64,000 nucleotides of DNA from Atriophallophorus winterbourni (GCA_013407085.1 JACCGJ010010635.1:51781-115780), one strand, 5' to 3'; counted from the first letter of the stretch, positions 36,301 to 43,735 are shown. Notes: generated by a model not told the origin, from the letters alone. Made by a program: numbers and translations.

Positions 36301-39300
36301 TTGTTTCAAAGGAGGAGCAAAAGTAATTCTAATTGTGAGTTGGAAGTTAGAAACTTCCACGGAAAATATATGTTTAGGCAATTTGTTATCCAATTATGTG
36401 TGATGCCAGCACAATATTTTTCAACATAAAATCTTAACTTTGTTTGAAGATCATTTCCTTTAATGACGAAACAATTGCTGGTGGTAGGCTGTTCTACCAG
36501 TCGTACTACGTAAAAGTTGCGGCAACAGTTTAATCGGGAATGTGGGATATCACGCATCAGGTTGGGACTGCGGGTAGGGGATTTTAACCAATATAAAAAT
36601 GTGTCTGAGTGGGTGCATCTGCGCTCGAGGGTGCACAATCCAAGTCTAGTCAGTTGCCTCGCAAATGGTAGATTATGCAATCGAGTAACCATTTTAGTTG
36701 AAACCGGTTGCTGAGGATGTGAGTACCACAATACACTCCTCTAATTTCGTTATGAATTCATGCGTCTTTTGGAGTTTTGGATAACGGTAGAAGGTAAACT
36801 TTTCCAAGCAAGCAGACACGGACCAATTAAAATAACTCTTCAACAGTTGGCGGAAGGGTACCACTAGCATTTATTCATGGGTCCAATAGTCTCGAAGAAA
36901 TCCTGTAAATATTGTTTCTGGGGGTATCGAATATTTTGTAAACTAGGATAAGGTCTCCTCGAATAATTCAAGCGAGCTTGTCCTTTCTTTATAAGGTTTG
37001 TTTCGGGAGGCTGAGAACTATTTCCGATTCGCTGCATAATTCTTCATCTTTCTGTGCCACGAAGACCATGACTGCCACAGTGTATTCCATTGATAGTTCC
37101 CCTCGGTATGTAATCAGCATCTTTAGAAGACGGTGTGCGATGTCTCAAATACCCCCTTTGAGTGATATTAAGCCCGCGAGGCTTTTTCTAACTGTAGTGT
37201 ATAGTATTTTTTTTAAAAACTAAACTATATTAATTCCAGACATACCGCAAATCATTTTTCTCACTGCACTTTCTAAGACATGTGAAACTATAATGTGTTA
37301 TGTGAACTTTACTGCTTCCCTAACTTTATGAGCCATTATATCTTTAATTAAATTGCAGTTTGTTCTTCACGACCAATTGTAGAGCGCACCAGATTTCTTT
37401 TTTTTTTCGTAATAGCAACATATACTTCCTGGCTATGGATCCTGCCAATATAATTTATTTCATATCCGCAAATAACTAAATGTTACAACGAACGCTACGT
37501 GAGCGGGCGGAGTTACATTTTCGCAACATTGTGCCATTTGTAAACCTCTGAAATTTCACCCACAATCATGAAGCACAAGTGACTGGCGAGGTTTGTTTGT
37601 CATCTCGCTGAAGGATGATCACATAAATTGAAACTACGTACAATGTGAGAGACTGTAAAATATTATGTAAGAGCGATCCGCTTCACATAATATTGGTGTT
37701 TAGAGACAACAAAGTACCTTGATTGGGGCTTCGACCTAAAGAAGGTCATTTCTATATACATTGCCAAAATCTACTACCTGGATCGCTAGATAGTATCGCT
37801 TAAAAACCTTACATTGTCACTTTATTATCATTATCGCATTGTGCCCTTCATTAGGGAGAGCGACTCATTAAAGTCCCAACCGTTGAAGCAACCCCGACAA
37901 AACGTGACATGCGAGTACACCGGTGATGAACCTGGACAGAAAACCGAGGTGGGAGAGCAGGTCGGACGTCCATCGAAGGAAATGCCAACCAACGACCCGA
38001 GTCTCGTCATGGAGAGCGAGAGAGCTCTCAAAGATCGTTTATTGAAGAAGCTGAATAGCATGACCCACATGGAAGAACACCCGAAACCGAAAACGCCCTC
38101 GGCCATTCCCGTCAAGATAAGGCAAATAAGTGATGATGCTCGCAAGATCAAATCGGAACAACAGTTGAGTTGAAATTGAGGAATGTTGTGAATACAAAAA
38201 CTCGTGCTTGCATGTTTTTCTATGGCAAATCAATCACGTTCGCGGATTTGCTATTATAAACGTTCAATCAGTTTATCAATCAGTCGCCAGACGCTAAAAG
38301 CCATGGCGTGTAGTAGAAGCAAACACATTTCAGCTGTTTGTAATCTATGCAGAAAGCAGAGTTGATTCCTTAAGCCGCTGCATCCAATTGCCTTGCTGTG
38401 AAGTTACATGTTTGACAGTATTTTTTTACTTATTATCCGTCTATATGTTGTAGCGCGTGGGGTGGAGAAGCCGGAAATGGCAGCAGGTGCACACCCCTGC
38501 CACTTATCGGGTCATTCGTCACCGGTTACCCACCCCGCGCGGCATGCACGTACATCGACTGCGTCAAGAATCATCCCTGTAGTGCCCACCGCTAATAGCA
38601 ATCACTCGAAAATCTCAGAAAACAAGAGAAACCGATTGGTGAAACGTGTTTATCACGCCCAAGACAAATAACAATTCACACGTCTATCTTATATAAGCAA
38701 AACAAACAAGCACAACACTGATCCCCAAACATGTCTGTCACTTCGATCTGATTTGCCAGTCAATTTCGTGTCCTCACCAAGCAGGGCTCATTTCATTGAC
38801 GAATTGCCCATCGATGGATTGCGGCTGACTTTGTTCTCACTCTCATCTTTCCGAAGATATTGCCGCTCTAACGCCATCCTTCCGAAATATTACGAGTTCG
38901 CAATTGTCGTCGTCGTACTTTTCGACGCTTCATACTCTTGTGATGTGTCGGGAGGTAGATTTCTACATATCCGTTGAAAGCTCGTGATTAGCCCGTTACC
39001 TCCCATAACAGTTCTCATGAGTAAAATTTCGATATATTCAAGCTTGTATATCAATTAATTTAAAGCGAATTTTTTTTAAAATCTCATGTGCATATCATAG
39101 AAATATACCTAATAGATATAGCATGAAGGTTATATATGCGTATATACAGACAGATAATTAAGAAATCTGTTATTTTTAAGTGATCTCATATGAGATCGCC
39201 GGGAGATAATGGGTTAGAACTAATCGCATTTACAAGATATCACTCAATTACGTGGCCTTTCTCTAATGACCATTGTTTTTATCGACAGTAGGCCAATCTG

Positions 39301-42217
39301 ATTTCATTTAATTTGGTGCCATTTCATATAAGTATCATTTTGTTGGAATACTGCATCGTGAGTTGCAATTTAAGCGAAGTCTTATAGATTTTAACTCGAA
39401 AAATTAGATTACGTCGTACCGATTTAGTAAGCGAAACTTGCGAGCGACTTAAGTAGCGATCGCAATCAAGCATAGCAATGAAAGCCGCTCCGGAAACTGC
39501 CCGTTTGTTCGCGATGATTATCCTGATCTGAGCTCTGACATGTAATAAATAAACCGTGGTTTCGATAAAGGATTGTTCCGTAGCAATTCCGGGTATGTAT
39601 TCATGAGAACGCTAATTCTCACACAACGGCCCTACGTGCAATGGGTTGGGGCTTCGCTTCACTAATCGTAAATTCCCACATACGGAGTATGGAAGAGAAC
39701 GAGGAGGGCTCTTGTGAGGAGTGAAAATCAAGCGCTCTCCTGCGTAAAGAAAATGCAGGAAGCACTGAACAGAAAACATCACCGAACGCTAAAGTTTCAA
39801 AGCTACAAACGGGAAAAGCGGGTTAGACCTATTCAACGGGGTGAGGTCACCAAGGAAATTGGTTCGTACAAAATTGCTTGAATGTTCAAGTAAAATTAAC
39901 AAAAAGCGAAAAGGCAACGGTGTTCTATTTGCCGTGATCTGTGTGTATGCGTTATTTGTTGCAATGAATCATGCATGCACATTTGACCTATTCGCTCTCG
40001 AAATGTGCATCGTCAAAATTTTATCGATACGCATTCCGTATGATATGAAATAAGTTGCTGGTGCATATGATTAAAATCTCCTCGAGTATTCGATTGGCAT
40101 TCTTAGCCATGAATCGCATCTAATGTTATTCATATTTTGTGCATTTCAGGGAAGAAAAATCGAGAGAGGTTGAACTGTGGAACGAGTTATTCGGGTCGAA
40201 TGAACATGTAAGTAAAGCACTTATCGTGTTAAACAAATCCCATTTGACAAAATAATGATTTCCTGTGGGTTACTGTAACACTGGTGGTGTCCAACATAGT
40301 TTGAAAAACAACAATGATAGCCTAACACTCAGTCCAGTGAGTAACAGTATATCAACCATATAGCTTCGAGGTAAAGAAACGCGCCCCAGTGAACGAATAA
40401 GAGACAAAAATGGATGCGACCTTAATTCAAAAGTGTGGGCAGTGGAGACTAGAACCCAAATACTACTTAGGTTGAAAGTTGCGGATACCTGAATGATTGG
40501 CTGAAAACACTGGCTGATTGCTGCTGAACTCTATTCGATGTCGACCATGTATGTGCATCTCACGTGCATGACGGTTTTACGCTCCCAGCATCTCAAATGA
40601 ATAAACATTCCCAGTGGGAAAGAACAATCCCTCCGACAGCGAGCATAACGACGAGCAGTACTCGGCCAATCGGCGTCAACTGCTCAAAGTCGGTAATTGT
40701 TATTTGATGGTTTAATTGCATTGATCAAATCAGGTTCTTATACAGCACAACAAGTGTTGGAAAAAAGCTTTTTGCGTAAAAAAGAGAGTAACCTTTCGGT
40801 AATCGCTCTTTAGTTAGTGCAGACGAAACTCTAATCGAAACGAATGGTTCCGCGTAGAATATCGATTATATGTATAGTCACCTGAATATTAATTTTATCA
40901 AGACAAACGAGCGATGCAGTGTTTTACAAGTGTGCGCTCTTACGGTACAAATATGTTTGCAAAAGGTTTTGACAATTGCCCTACGAGTTGGGAAAAACTT
41001 GATTTTGATCGGTCACTTTAGAAGCGCTATGTAAAGAGTCATCTCCAACTTGATGAATAGCAGATACTGCTGTTGGCTGCTGAATGTCGATCACATCGTG
41101 CAAATGCCGCTGATCGGGCGATCGCTGTGAAAGAGGTCGGACGGTTTATTCACCAGAAACGCTGTGGAGCATGAAAGCGCCGAGTACTTGTGATGATATC
41201 GATCGAAGGATGTCAACAACAACGCACTGGACTGCGAGATAAAACTTCAGAACGTGTTGCACGTGGAAGGAACAAACTAGCTGCTTGAACGTTTTTTATT
41301 GTCAAATATGCATTAGTAATCCTGCGGAATTCTATCCGAAAGGCTGGTAAGCCTTTCGTGATCCACGCCAGTGTTCACCGTATGAGGTTGAGCAGACAAT
41401 ATTAGGCGATCGGTAAAGAACATAGAATGTAGATTACGATAAGGTATGTAGTTGCACACCACAAATTCAGACCATGCCATCAGAACCCGCATCCCATGAA
41501 GAGATGCCTGAACGTTGGGTAAGTTTGGCAAAAGCAAGTTGCTCAATCGCACGAATTTAGCGGTCAGGCACGTAAGCTTCGACAAATTATTTGTACTGCT
41601 CCCCATAACAACCGGTTTATAAGTTCGCCCTTGACTTGCTGTTAGACGGAAACAGCTGGTGTGTCGGGAAACAACGAAAAACGGACGCACTGTTCACGCC
41701 TATTCATTTCAGAGCAATCGCATCCATTTTGTTTAGGTAAATCCACACAGTTTATTCTGTCAACAAAAATTTACTCTGTCAGCGCAACGACTTCGGCAGC
41801 GTAGTCTAAAACACAGTGTAGCTCGAAGCTAGTAGTAAAAGCCGGAAAATGCGACATTGTGGCAATGTAAAAAAATCTGTGGATGTCATGTTACCTCGAC
41901 GAAGAGCCGCTTAGTAGACGACCATAAACCGATGCTTGTTTTCTTCACTTAAACAGAAGTCCCCGAGCACACGAGTGTCTAGTCACGAACGAACACATTC
42001 TCCGGAGAGATCAAAGATCCCAACCAAGATCAACTTCGGTGAATACATCCCGAGCAGCCCAAAGTTGACAGCCTCACCCCGTGGCCGGAGCAGTCCGTCA
42101 CTGTTGCCGAGACTGGTGGAACCGAGGGCAAAGGTCGCGGAGGGAATGCATCCGAAATACAACAAACGAATTTACTTCAAAGATGAAGATTCCGATGTGG
42201 AGGAATTGCAACTGTGA
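14705..42217 (+). CDS. LCA5: Lebercilin-like ciliary coiled-coil protein, about 12 exons
   Basis: Lebercilin is a basal-body/axoneme protein that supports intraflagellar transport. Human LCA5 mutations cause Leber congenital amaurosis. Exons were assembled by GT..AG sites and matching phases; the predicted product is about 650-720 aa, like the human protein (~700). Recognisable blocks in order: acidic Ser-rich N-terminus (exon 1); the long coiled coil of the lebercilin domain (exons 2-4: ALLRKQLQECRLELR, LTAELRSVKTQLREKT, ANEQIKKLRDAHSKL); the family landmark NIYSQRIPKK (human NIYSNRLPK, exon 5); RLLKKLNSM (human-like LLAKLNEID, exon 9); ELWNELFGS (exon 11) and INFGEYIPSSPK (human FAFGSYVPSF, exon 12). 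Introns make up over 90% of the gene. Junctions 8-9 and 10-11 are uncertain. Confidence 0.82.
15311..15380. repeat. (ATT)n microsatellite in LCA5 intron 1
   Basis: Run of ATT/TTA triplets of about 70 bp with a single interruption. It creates a spurious poly-Tyr ORF. Confidence 0.95.
17560..18055 (+). mobile_element. Penelope-like terminal region, decayed copy
   Basis: Aligns by eye with 7905-8340: GTCAACAAG, GATATCT, TGGCGTCCG, GCAGCGG, TGTCATT, then TGACGAAGCTTTTGTGG and a TTTCATGA end. It carries a decayed hammerhead-like site at about 17990-18030 and a (TTG)n run at 17824-17846. It lies in LCA5 intron 1. Confidence 0.65.
17824..17846. repeat. (TTG)n microsatellite
   Basis: Seven TTG triplets inside the decayed Penelope terminal copy. 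Confidence 0.9.
18469..18755 (+). CDS. LCA5: LCA5 exon 2
   Basis: Acceptor tatacag|GACATT, donor AACAGA|gtaggt. It starts in phase 1 and ends in phase 0. Encodes a basic region (NRRLKPTIPYNRYRNVKKP) and the start of the coiled coil (RVALSDAQSQNALLRKQLQE, LELRTVQRQYKLQS), corresponding to the beginning of the lebercilin domain. Confidence 0.8.
18830..19445 (-). repeat. Hammerhead-type ~230-bp tandem repeat, two units
   Basis: Landmarks of the unit on the plus strand: TGCCACTGTTG, TTGGTACGA, GTTTAAACCCATAACC, ATTTGCATGCATTTCC, a CA-rich stretch, then the antisense hammerhead core ending CATCAGGTA. Cores are at 19182-19205 (degenerate) and 19402-19425 (CTGATGA and GAAA intact, stem II weak), about 220 bp apart. 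It lies in LCA5 intron 2. Confidence 0.65.
19402..19425 (-). ncRNA. Hammerhead ribozyme-like core
   Basis: Minus strand: CTGATGA, GTGAAAACAGCAA, GAAACCGTTC, then GTGTAGG. A CCTAC arm just before CTGATGA can pair with the GTAGG that follows. Stem II is weakened by substitutions. Confidence 0.5.
19860..20110 (-). repeat. Hammerhead-type repeat, single decayed unit
   Basis: Same unit landmarks (TGCCACCGTTGGATACGA, TTTGCATTCATTTCCATCACACA). The core at 20004-20027 reads CCGATGA instead of CTGATGA, followed by GAAATTGGTC. Confidence 0.55.
20740..21125 (-). repeat. Hammerhead-type tandem repeat, two units
   Basis: Units carry TTTGCATGCAGTTCCATCAC and TTGCATTCATTTCCATCACA about 240 bp apart. The first has a well-kept core (20799-20822), the second (about 21038-21062) is degenerate. 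A short (CA)n run at 20775-20789 lies between the conserved boxes. LCA5 intron 2. Confidence 0.65.
20799..20822 (-). ncRNA. Hammerhead ribozyme-like core
   Basis: Minus strand: CTGATGA, GAGC, AAACA, GCAC, GAAA, then CCGGTC. Catalytic boxes are intact. Stem II is 4 bp with one A-A mismatch. The ACCGGT after GAA is a palindrome, so helix III would have to form between two units rather than as a hairpin. GTC is a valid cleavage triplet. Confidence 0.6.
21691..21942 (+). CDS. LCA5: LCA5 exon 3
   Basis: Acceptor ttttctag|GTTATT, donor GTCGTG|gtaagt, phase 0 to 0, 84 codons. Heptad-rich coiled coil (LTAELRSVKTQLREKTTQCE, KLFEMQRRLAVLERES), the counterpart of the central lebercilin domain. Confidence 0.85.
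22492..22629 (+). CDS. LCA5: LCA5 exon 4
   Basis: Acceptor aaccag|ACACTA, donor CTTCAA|gtaagt, phase 0 to 0, 46 codons. Continues the coiled coil (TLQRQLDLVNKTHKH, NEQIKKLRDAHSKLQETL). Confidence 0.82.
23075..23720 (+). mobile_element. CR1-like LINE thumb fragment in LCA5 intron 4
   Basis: KDLGFWISCNIKPGNHC, LPRLINTYVRPVIEYSIQAW, then FNLRDFTQRRIGSELFLAFK and QAIKHLL are read in changing frames. These match the thumb of the LINE at 1-1662 (GLCDFTQRRIRRDIILTYR, HPLKHLL). 5' truncated, with internal stops. Confidence 0.75.
23721..25735. other. LCA5 intron 4, no recognised feature
   Basis: AT-rich. The minus-strand ORF at 25103-25384 (93 codons) has no recognised motif and is most likely fortuitous or an unclassified repeat. 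Confidence 0.4.
25736..26060 (-). mobile_element. RTE-like element 3' end with C-terminal zinc finger
   Basis: Minus strand frame 26048-25794 ends YRCKRCGRDGTSRIGLFSHS then KSC. This C-x2-C..SRIGL.SH..SC finger closes the ORF of many animal RTE-like elements. A GTT/GGT triplet run at 25739-25757 would be its 3' tail. Related ends occur at 40510-40690 and 60105-60720. Confidence 0.65.
26450..27190 (-). mobile_element. CR1-like LINE fragment, RT palm to C-terminus
   Basis: Minus strand: LFADDIKIW (intact catalytic box, about 27120) and KDCPFLQKDLD, then CR1 thumb landmarks in broken frames (MNTYLRLVMEYGVHSW at about 26830). It is parallel to the fragment at 36300-37560, with shared boxes such as GCCACGAAGACCATGA on the plus strand. 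Confidence 0.7.
27884..28210 (+). CDS. LCA5: LCA5 exon 5
   Basis: Acceptor tctaattgcag|GAAAAA, donor ACATTG|gtgagt, phase 0 to 0, 109 codons. Contains LLELQNIYSQRIPKK, the most diagnostic lebercilin block, followed by an acidic/basic low-complexity tail. Confidence 0.88.
28330..28338. repeat. Target-site duplication of the MULE, left
   Basis: AACATAAAC directly abuts the left terminus. AACATTAAAC abuts the right one (30602-30611). One base differs in length. Mutator-type elements make 8-10 bp duplications. Confidence 0.65.
28345..28470. repeat. MULE left inverted terminal repeat, tandem units
   Basis: Eight diverged copies of a CAATTGCTCCTTGA-like unit. The mirror image lies at 30474-30600. 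Confidence 0.85.
28743..30230 (-). pseudogene. MULE transposase gene, two coding parts split by an intron
   Basis: 5' part 30230-29597: FLYWCH DNA-binding finger, then LKDLNIPDDYKTF, DSGPGSQRILIF and the WFADGTF block with the first catalytic Asp region, to YLGVLQ. Intron: donor CTACAG|gtacac, acceptor ttaaacag|GCTCTC, phase 0. 3' part 29452-28743: ALRELQPNLAPTTLICDFEN, FHLGQCCWRKCQQLGLA, then after a shift at about 29230 EAFVDYFEDTWI, NSIEAWHNRMQ, ending SIAFCYNL. It would cut and paste the element, but at least two indels break it. Confidence 0.8.
29453..29596 (-). other. Spliceosomal intron in the MULE transposase
   Basis: 144 bp, minus strand, GT..AG, with a T-rich tract before the acceptor (ttttttctttcttttttaaa). 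Translation across the joined exons is continuous in phase 0 (GVLQ + ALRELQ) and restores the MULE domain. Confidence 0.75.
30111..30447. repeat. ~85-bp inverted duplication inside the MULE
   Basis: 30359-30447 is the reverse complement of 30111-30197 with few changes (CACTGTTGATTTTTATGTGT, GAACGAAAGCGAAA). A piece of the finger-coding region was copied in inverted orientation next to the right terminus, making a ~160-bp-loop hairpin. Confidence 0.8.
30474..30600. repeat. MULE right inverted terminal repeat, tandem units
   Basis: About eight copies of AAGGAGCAATTGTC-like units, inverse of the left end, finishing CTGTCGGTACC. Confidence 0.85.
31514..31645 (+). CDS. LCA5: LCA5 exon 6
   Basis: Acceptor cattttgaag|GACATT, donor GAAAAG|gtgagt, phase 0 to 0, 44 codons, acidic Ser/Thr-rich (KRRSDETLEQTYTSLDISNL). 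No alignable family block, but the phase fits both neighbours. Confidence 0.65.
32187..32210 (-). ncRNA. Hammerhead ribozyme-like core, unit 1
   Basis: Minus strand: CTGATGA, perfect 4-bp stem GTGC/GCAC around AAACA, then GAAG. Only the A after GAA is changed. A GATC cleavage-type site follows. Confidence 0.6.
32418..32441 (-). ncRNA. Hammerhead ribozyme core, unit 2 (all boxes intact)
   Basis: Minus strand: CTGATGA, GTGC-AAACA-GCAC (perfect stem II), GAAA, then CCAGTC. This matches the hammerhead consensus CUGANGA / stem II / GAAA with a GUC-type cleavage site and a very short helix III, as in the known type I hammerheads of flatworm satellites and PLEs. Confidence 0.7.
32545..32790 (+). 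repeat. Hammerhead-type repeat, one unit, inverted relative to its neighbours
   Basis: Reverse-oriented copy of the same unit (CATGGGTTGAACATT, ACCTTACCCAACAATG, GGGTGATGGAAACGCATGC). Together with 32060-32510 it makes a tail-to-tail arrangement that could fold into a long hairpin in the LCA5 pre-mRNA. Confidence 0.65.
32715..32756 (+). ncRNA. Hammerhead ribozyme-like motif with helix I pairing
   Basis: CCTAC, CTGATGA, GTGC-AAACA-GCAC, GAA, CAGGTC, GTAGG. CCTAC pairs perfectly with GTAGG (helix I, 5 bp), stem II is perfect, and GTC is the expected cleavage triplet. The base after GAA is C and helix III is one base short versus other copies. It is on the same strand as LCA5, in intron 6. Confidence 0.65.
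32877..32886 (+). CDS. LCA5: LCA5 exon 7, 10-nt micro-exon
   Basis: Excellent acceptor tctttttcag|GAATCACCAA and donor |gtgagt flank just 10 nt. Phase 0 in and phase 1 out fits exon 8 exactly (A+GC = Ser). Micro-exons are known in flukes. Reading through instead gives a stop after seven codons. Confidence 0.6.
33075..33145 (+). CDS. LCA5: LCA5 exon 8
   Basis: Acceptor ataattgtag|GCACAC. Encodes TPSVSSSDEDKRYDFIEIKS. Donor GGGGAT|gtgacc is weak but in phase with exon 9. Read-through would stop at about 33175. Confidence 0.55.
33290..34195 (-). mobile_element. Penelope-like element, C-terminal and terminal-region copy
   Basis: Reverse complement of 7225-8345 without the 222-bp insertion. Minus-strand frame 34158-33964 reads VDIIDAQADEFNSHG, NHAMYYSAHHRHVHFTS, GSSKRRTIEHLNKGEE, which looks like the end of the GIY-YIG/C-terminal region. 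The terminal part carries a hammerhead-like site (33834-33855, +) and the antisense ORF homologue (33453-33790, +). It is 5' truncated at about 34195. LCA5 intron 8. Confidence 0.75.
33834..33855 (+). ncRNA. Hammerhead-like core in second PLE copy, degenerate
   Basis: CTGATGG, CGGC-AAACA-G, TGAAAC, then TGGAT and GTGAA. A CTAC arm before it can pair with GTGA after it. A9 is G, as in the other PLE copy. Confidence 0.45.
34196..35029. other. Intron 8 stretch, no recognised feature
   Basis: Probably includes the decayed 3' part of the minus-strand LINE piece that follows, but no motif can be read. Confidence 0.4.
35030..35790 (-). mobile_element. LINE reverse transcriptase remnant, heavily decayed
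   Basis: Minus strand in shifting frames: NWIKDYLTDEHAQHM, DFTSGFPTRLGT (from SGVPQG), LILQNVKCYRLAKSL, KKIWVSGCR-like and HYIINAHILGSTKQD. These follow the order of palm and thumb in CR1/Jockey-type RTs. No intact stretch remains. Confidence 0.55.
36300..37560 (-). mobile_element. CR1-like LINE fragment, RT thumb and C-terminus
   Basis: Minus strand: 36731-36306 reads TKMVTRLHNLPFARQLTRLG, LCTLERRCTHSDTFLYWLKS and SRLNCCRNFYVVRLV, the normal CR1 C-terminal order. The upstream part to about 37560 parallels the copy at 26450-27190. Frames are broken. LCA5 intron 8. Confidence 0.72.
37859..38129 (+). CDS. LCA5: LCA5 exon 9
   Basis: Encodes SDSLKSQPLKQPRQNV, EYTGDEPGQKTEVGEQV, MESERALKDRLLKKLNSM, ending VKIRQI plus one base (donor ATAA|gtgatg, phase 1). 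RLLKKLNSM corresponds to the conserved LLAKLNEID box. Acceptor attagggag|AGCGAC is in phase with exon 8. The alternative attag|GGAGAG (start 37855) would need another upstream donor. Confidence 0.75.
38454..38671 (+). CDS. LCA5: LCA5 exon 10, internal or alternative terminal exon
   Basis: Acceptor atatgttgtag|CGCGTG in phase 1 matches exon 9. GC-rich coding-like sequence (RGVEKPEMAAGAHPCH, VTHPARHARTSTASRIIPVV) runs to a stop at 38669-38671. No strong donor in the phase needed for exon 11 is visible. Candidates are |gtgcac at 38487 (joining an alternative exon 11 start at 40155) or weak sites. It may therefore encode an alternative C-terminus. Confidence 0.55.
38672..40149. other. LCA5 intron 10, no recognised repeat
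   Basis: The ORF at 38753-38977 is serine/arginine-rich and somewhat GC-rich, but has no phase-compatible splice sites on both sides. Confidence 0.4.
40150..40207 (+). CDS. LCA5: LCA5 exon 11
   Basis: Acceptor gcatttcag|GGAAGA, donor GAACAT|gtaagt, ends in phase 0. Encodes EEKSREVELWNELFGSNEH. The (N/E)L..LFG box resembles the LMEQLFGAS box near the human C-terminus, although here it precedes the FGEYIPSS box while in human it follows. Confidence 0.7.
40510..40690 (-). mobile_element. RTE-like 3' end, decayed zinc finger
   Basis: Minus strand reads YARCRRDCSFPLGMFIHLRC, a decayed form of the C-terminal finger seen at 25794-26048, followed by the same VMHV..TYMVDIE tail (plus-strand box CGATGTCGACCATGTATGT). 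Confidence 0.55.
41313..41690 (-). CDS. Orphan ORF in LCA5 intron 11, unknown
   Basis: 125 codons on the minus strand (MRPFFVVSRHTSCFRLTASQ start, LHGMRVLMAWSEFVVCNYIP inside). No signal peptide, repeat or family motif is recognised. It lies wholly within the last LCA5 intron, antisense to the gene. Length alone does not prove coding. It may belong to an unclassified repeat. Confidence 0.2.
   Translation of the reverse strand: MRPFFVVSRHTSCFRLTASQGRTYKPVVMGSSTNNLSKLTCLTAKFVRLSNLLLPNLPNVQASLHGMRVLMAWSEFVVCNYIPYRNLHSMFFTDRLILSAQPHTVNTGVDHERLTSLSDRIPQDY
41957..42217 (+). CDS. LCA5: LCA5 exon 12, last coding exon
   Basis: Acceptor cttaaacag|AAGTCC, phase 0, 86 codons and TGA at 42215-42217. Encodes KSPSTRVSSHERTHSPERSK, then KINFGEYIPSSPKLTASPRG, ending DSDVEELQL. 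FGxYxPS is a conserved lebercilin C-terminal motif. Confidence 0.82.
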   Translation, partial: KSPSTRVSSHERTHSPERSKIPTKINFGEYIPSSPKLTASPRGRSSPSLLPRLVEPRAKVAEGMHPKYNKRIYFKDEDSDVEELQL

Positions 42218-42305
42218 AGCATAGAGTCGTTGTTGTCAGTCTTTCCAACATCTGTGAACTCCCAACAATTGCATATGGGTAATTTTTTAGAAATCCAAAT
42301 TCTGA

Positions 42306-42311
42306 AATAAA
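42306..42311 (+). promoter_or_regulatory. Polyadenylation signal AATAAA of LCA5
   Basis: Canonical AATAAA 89 nt after the stop codon, the first one downstream. Confidence 0.65.
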
Positions 42312-42949
42312 TTCGTCTAACCGATGTTGTTGTTTGTTTGTTGCTCACGCACACAGCCTGCACTTACTCACTATTTCAAGGTCAAACTTGTTACGAGAAA
42401 GGACAAATCATCAGTACACTTAAGAAACGCGTTGCTAGATATGGATAGGCAGACACATAAATACATGAATAGATTTATATACAAGTATGCGGCAGACAGT
42501 ACTACACAGTCCGACAATCTCATTCATGGAGTGTTTGAGCTCCAGATTGAAAAAAACGAAAAACATTTTGTGTTGCGAACGCGTGTTCAAAGCAATGCAC
42601 AGTTGATCAGAAGCAGATGCCACAGTTAAAGCATGTATCGAATCCGCAAAGCGGGCTGCAAATGATGTTTAGTACATGAAGTGATCCTCAAGGCAAATTT
42701 ACGATGCAAAACATCTACCATGTGCGCTAGCAAAAGATATCGAGCTGTGGTAGGGTCTGCAGCGAATTGTTTCCGTCCGTGTGCGAGCCAATTCAGAATT
42801 ACAGGTAGTGCCACAAGAGATAGTCAAAGGCGATAAAAAGGACTCTGACAGTCTTTGATATTGAAACTAAATGCGTGAGCCAGATGTAAAAACTATGCGA
42901 AATGCGCTTTTCGAAAGAGTAGCAAACCCACCTGTCGTTTGTATCCCCT

Positions 42950-43215
42950 AACAAATGCATTTGCCCGAGCAAACGTGAAAACATCGCATGGGGATACCGT
43001 TACCAAGGAGCTGGATACCGTACGAAATTGACTGAACATGTTCAAGGCTGAACTTGACAAGTATATGTTGACTAAACCCAACCTTGCACCTGAATACACG
43101 TGCTGACTTTCCTTGTGTATAAAACATTTCTGTTGTTTTTATGAATTCCCTATATTTTTAATCTGTGGTTACTGTAAAGTATTTACTTTTTGGACCATTA
43201 AAACTTTGAATAAAA
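42950..43215 (+). mobile_element. CR1-like LINE 3' end fragment
   Basis: FKAELDKYMLTKPNLAPEYT then a stop matches the FKAKLDLYMQ..EPYI end of the LINE at 1-1662, and the following CTGTGGTTACTGTAAAGTAT resembles its 3' UTR. A decayed TTGAATAAA-type tail is at 43205-43217. Confidence 0.6.
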
Positions 43216-43239
43216 GGATGCACGCATGAGCATACTGCC

Positions 43240-43735
43240 ATCTTGCTTTATTTTTTCATGCCTGGAAAAGGGTAACCTGACAGTATCTTAGTCTACATGT
43301 GTGATTGTGCGCCTGGTCTAAGGCTCATGATTTTCTTCATAAGCACAAAACCAGTCGAAAACACGGGGAATTAAGGAGCCTCCGCGCTTCGCTGAGAGAG
43401 GGTTCATGTAACCGAGTTTTATTAATTTTCAAAAACATGTCATAAACCAATACACAATATATGAGCTACGAGATATCATGGCGCTTAAAATCATATCAAC
43501 TGCCTTCTCCATTTAATAAAAAAATTTCCTAACAGTTATGCACGGATGTGGAGTACTTCTGTGCTGTGCAGCTAACACCGTGAGCTGCCAATGAAGACAC
43601 GCCACTTCTATTTTCATTCTCCTATGTGTCTAGGCCAGGGCAACCCGACAGTATGTTAACCTAAATGCAGTACATGACTGTACAGCACGTTGCCTGGGCC
43701 ATACTTGTGATTTCATTCAAGCAAAGCAGTGGATT
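43240..43735 (+). repeat. SINE-like repeat, two copies (partial 43240-43335, fuller 43541-43735)
   Basis: Conserved core: ATTCTCCTATGTGTCTAGGC, GGGCAACC(T)GACAGTAT, TGACTGT, then GCCTGG..CTTGTG..TTTCATTC. Orientation with the tail to the right. Confidence 0.65.

Noticed and set aside
36517..36714. 65-codon plus ORF
   Set aside because: Antisense shadow of the CR1-like thumb at 36306-36731.
37831..38151. 106-codon minus-strand ORF
   Set aside because: Shadow of LCA5 exon 9, which has family motifs and splice sites on the plus strand.
42324..42629. 101-codon plus ORF just after LCA5
   Set aside because: Starts beyond the LCA5 poly(A) signal and has no recognisable motif.
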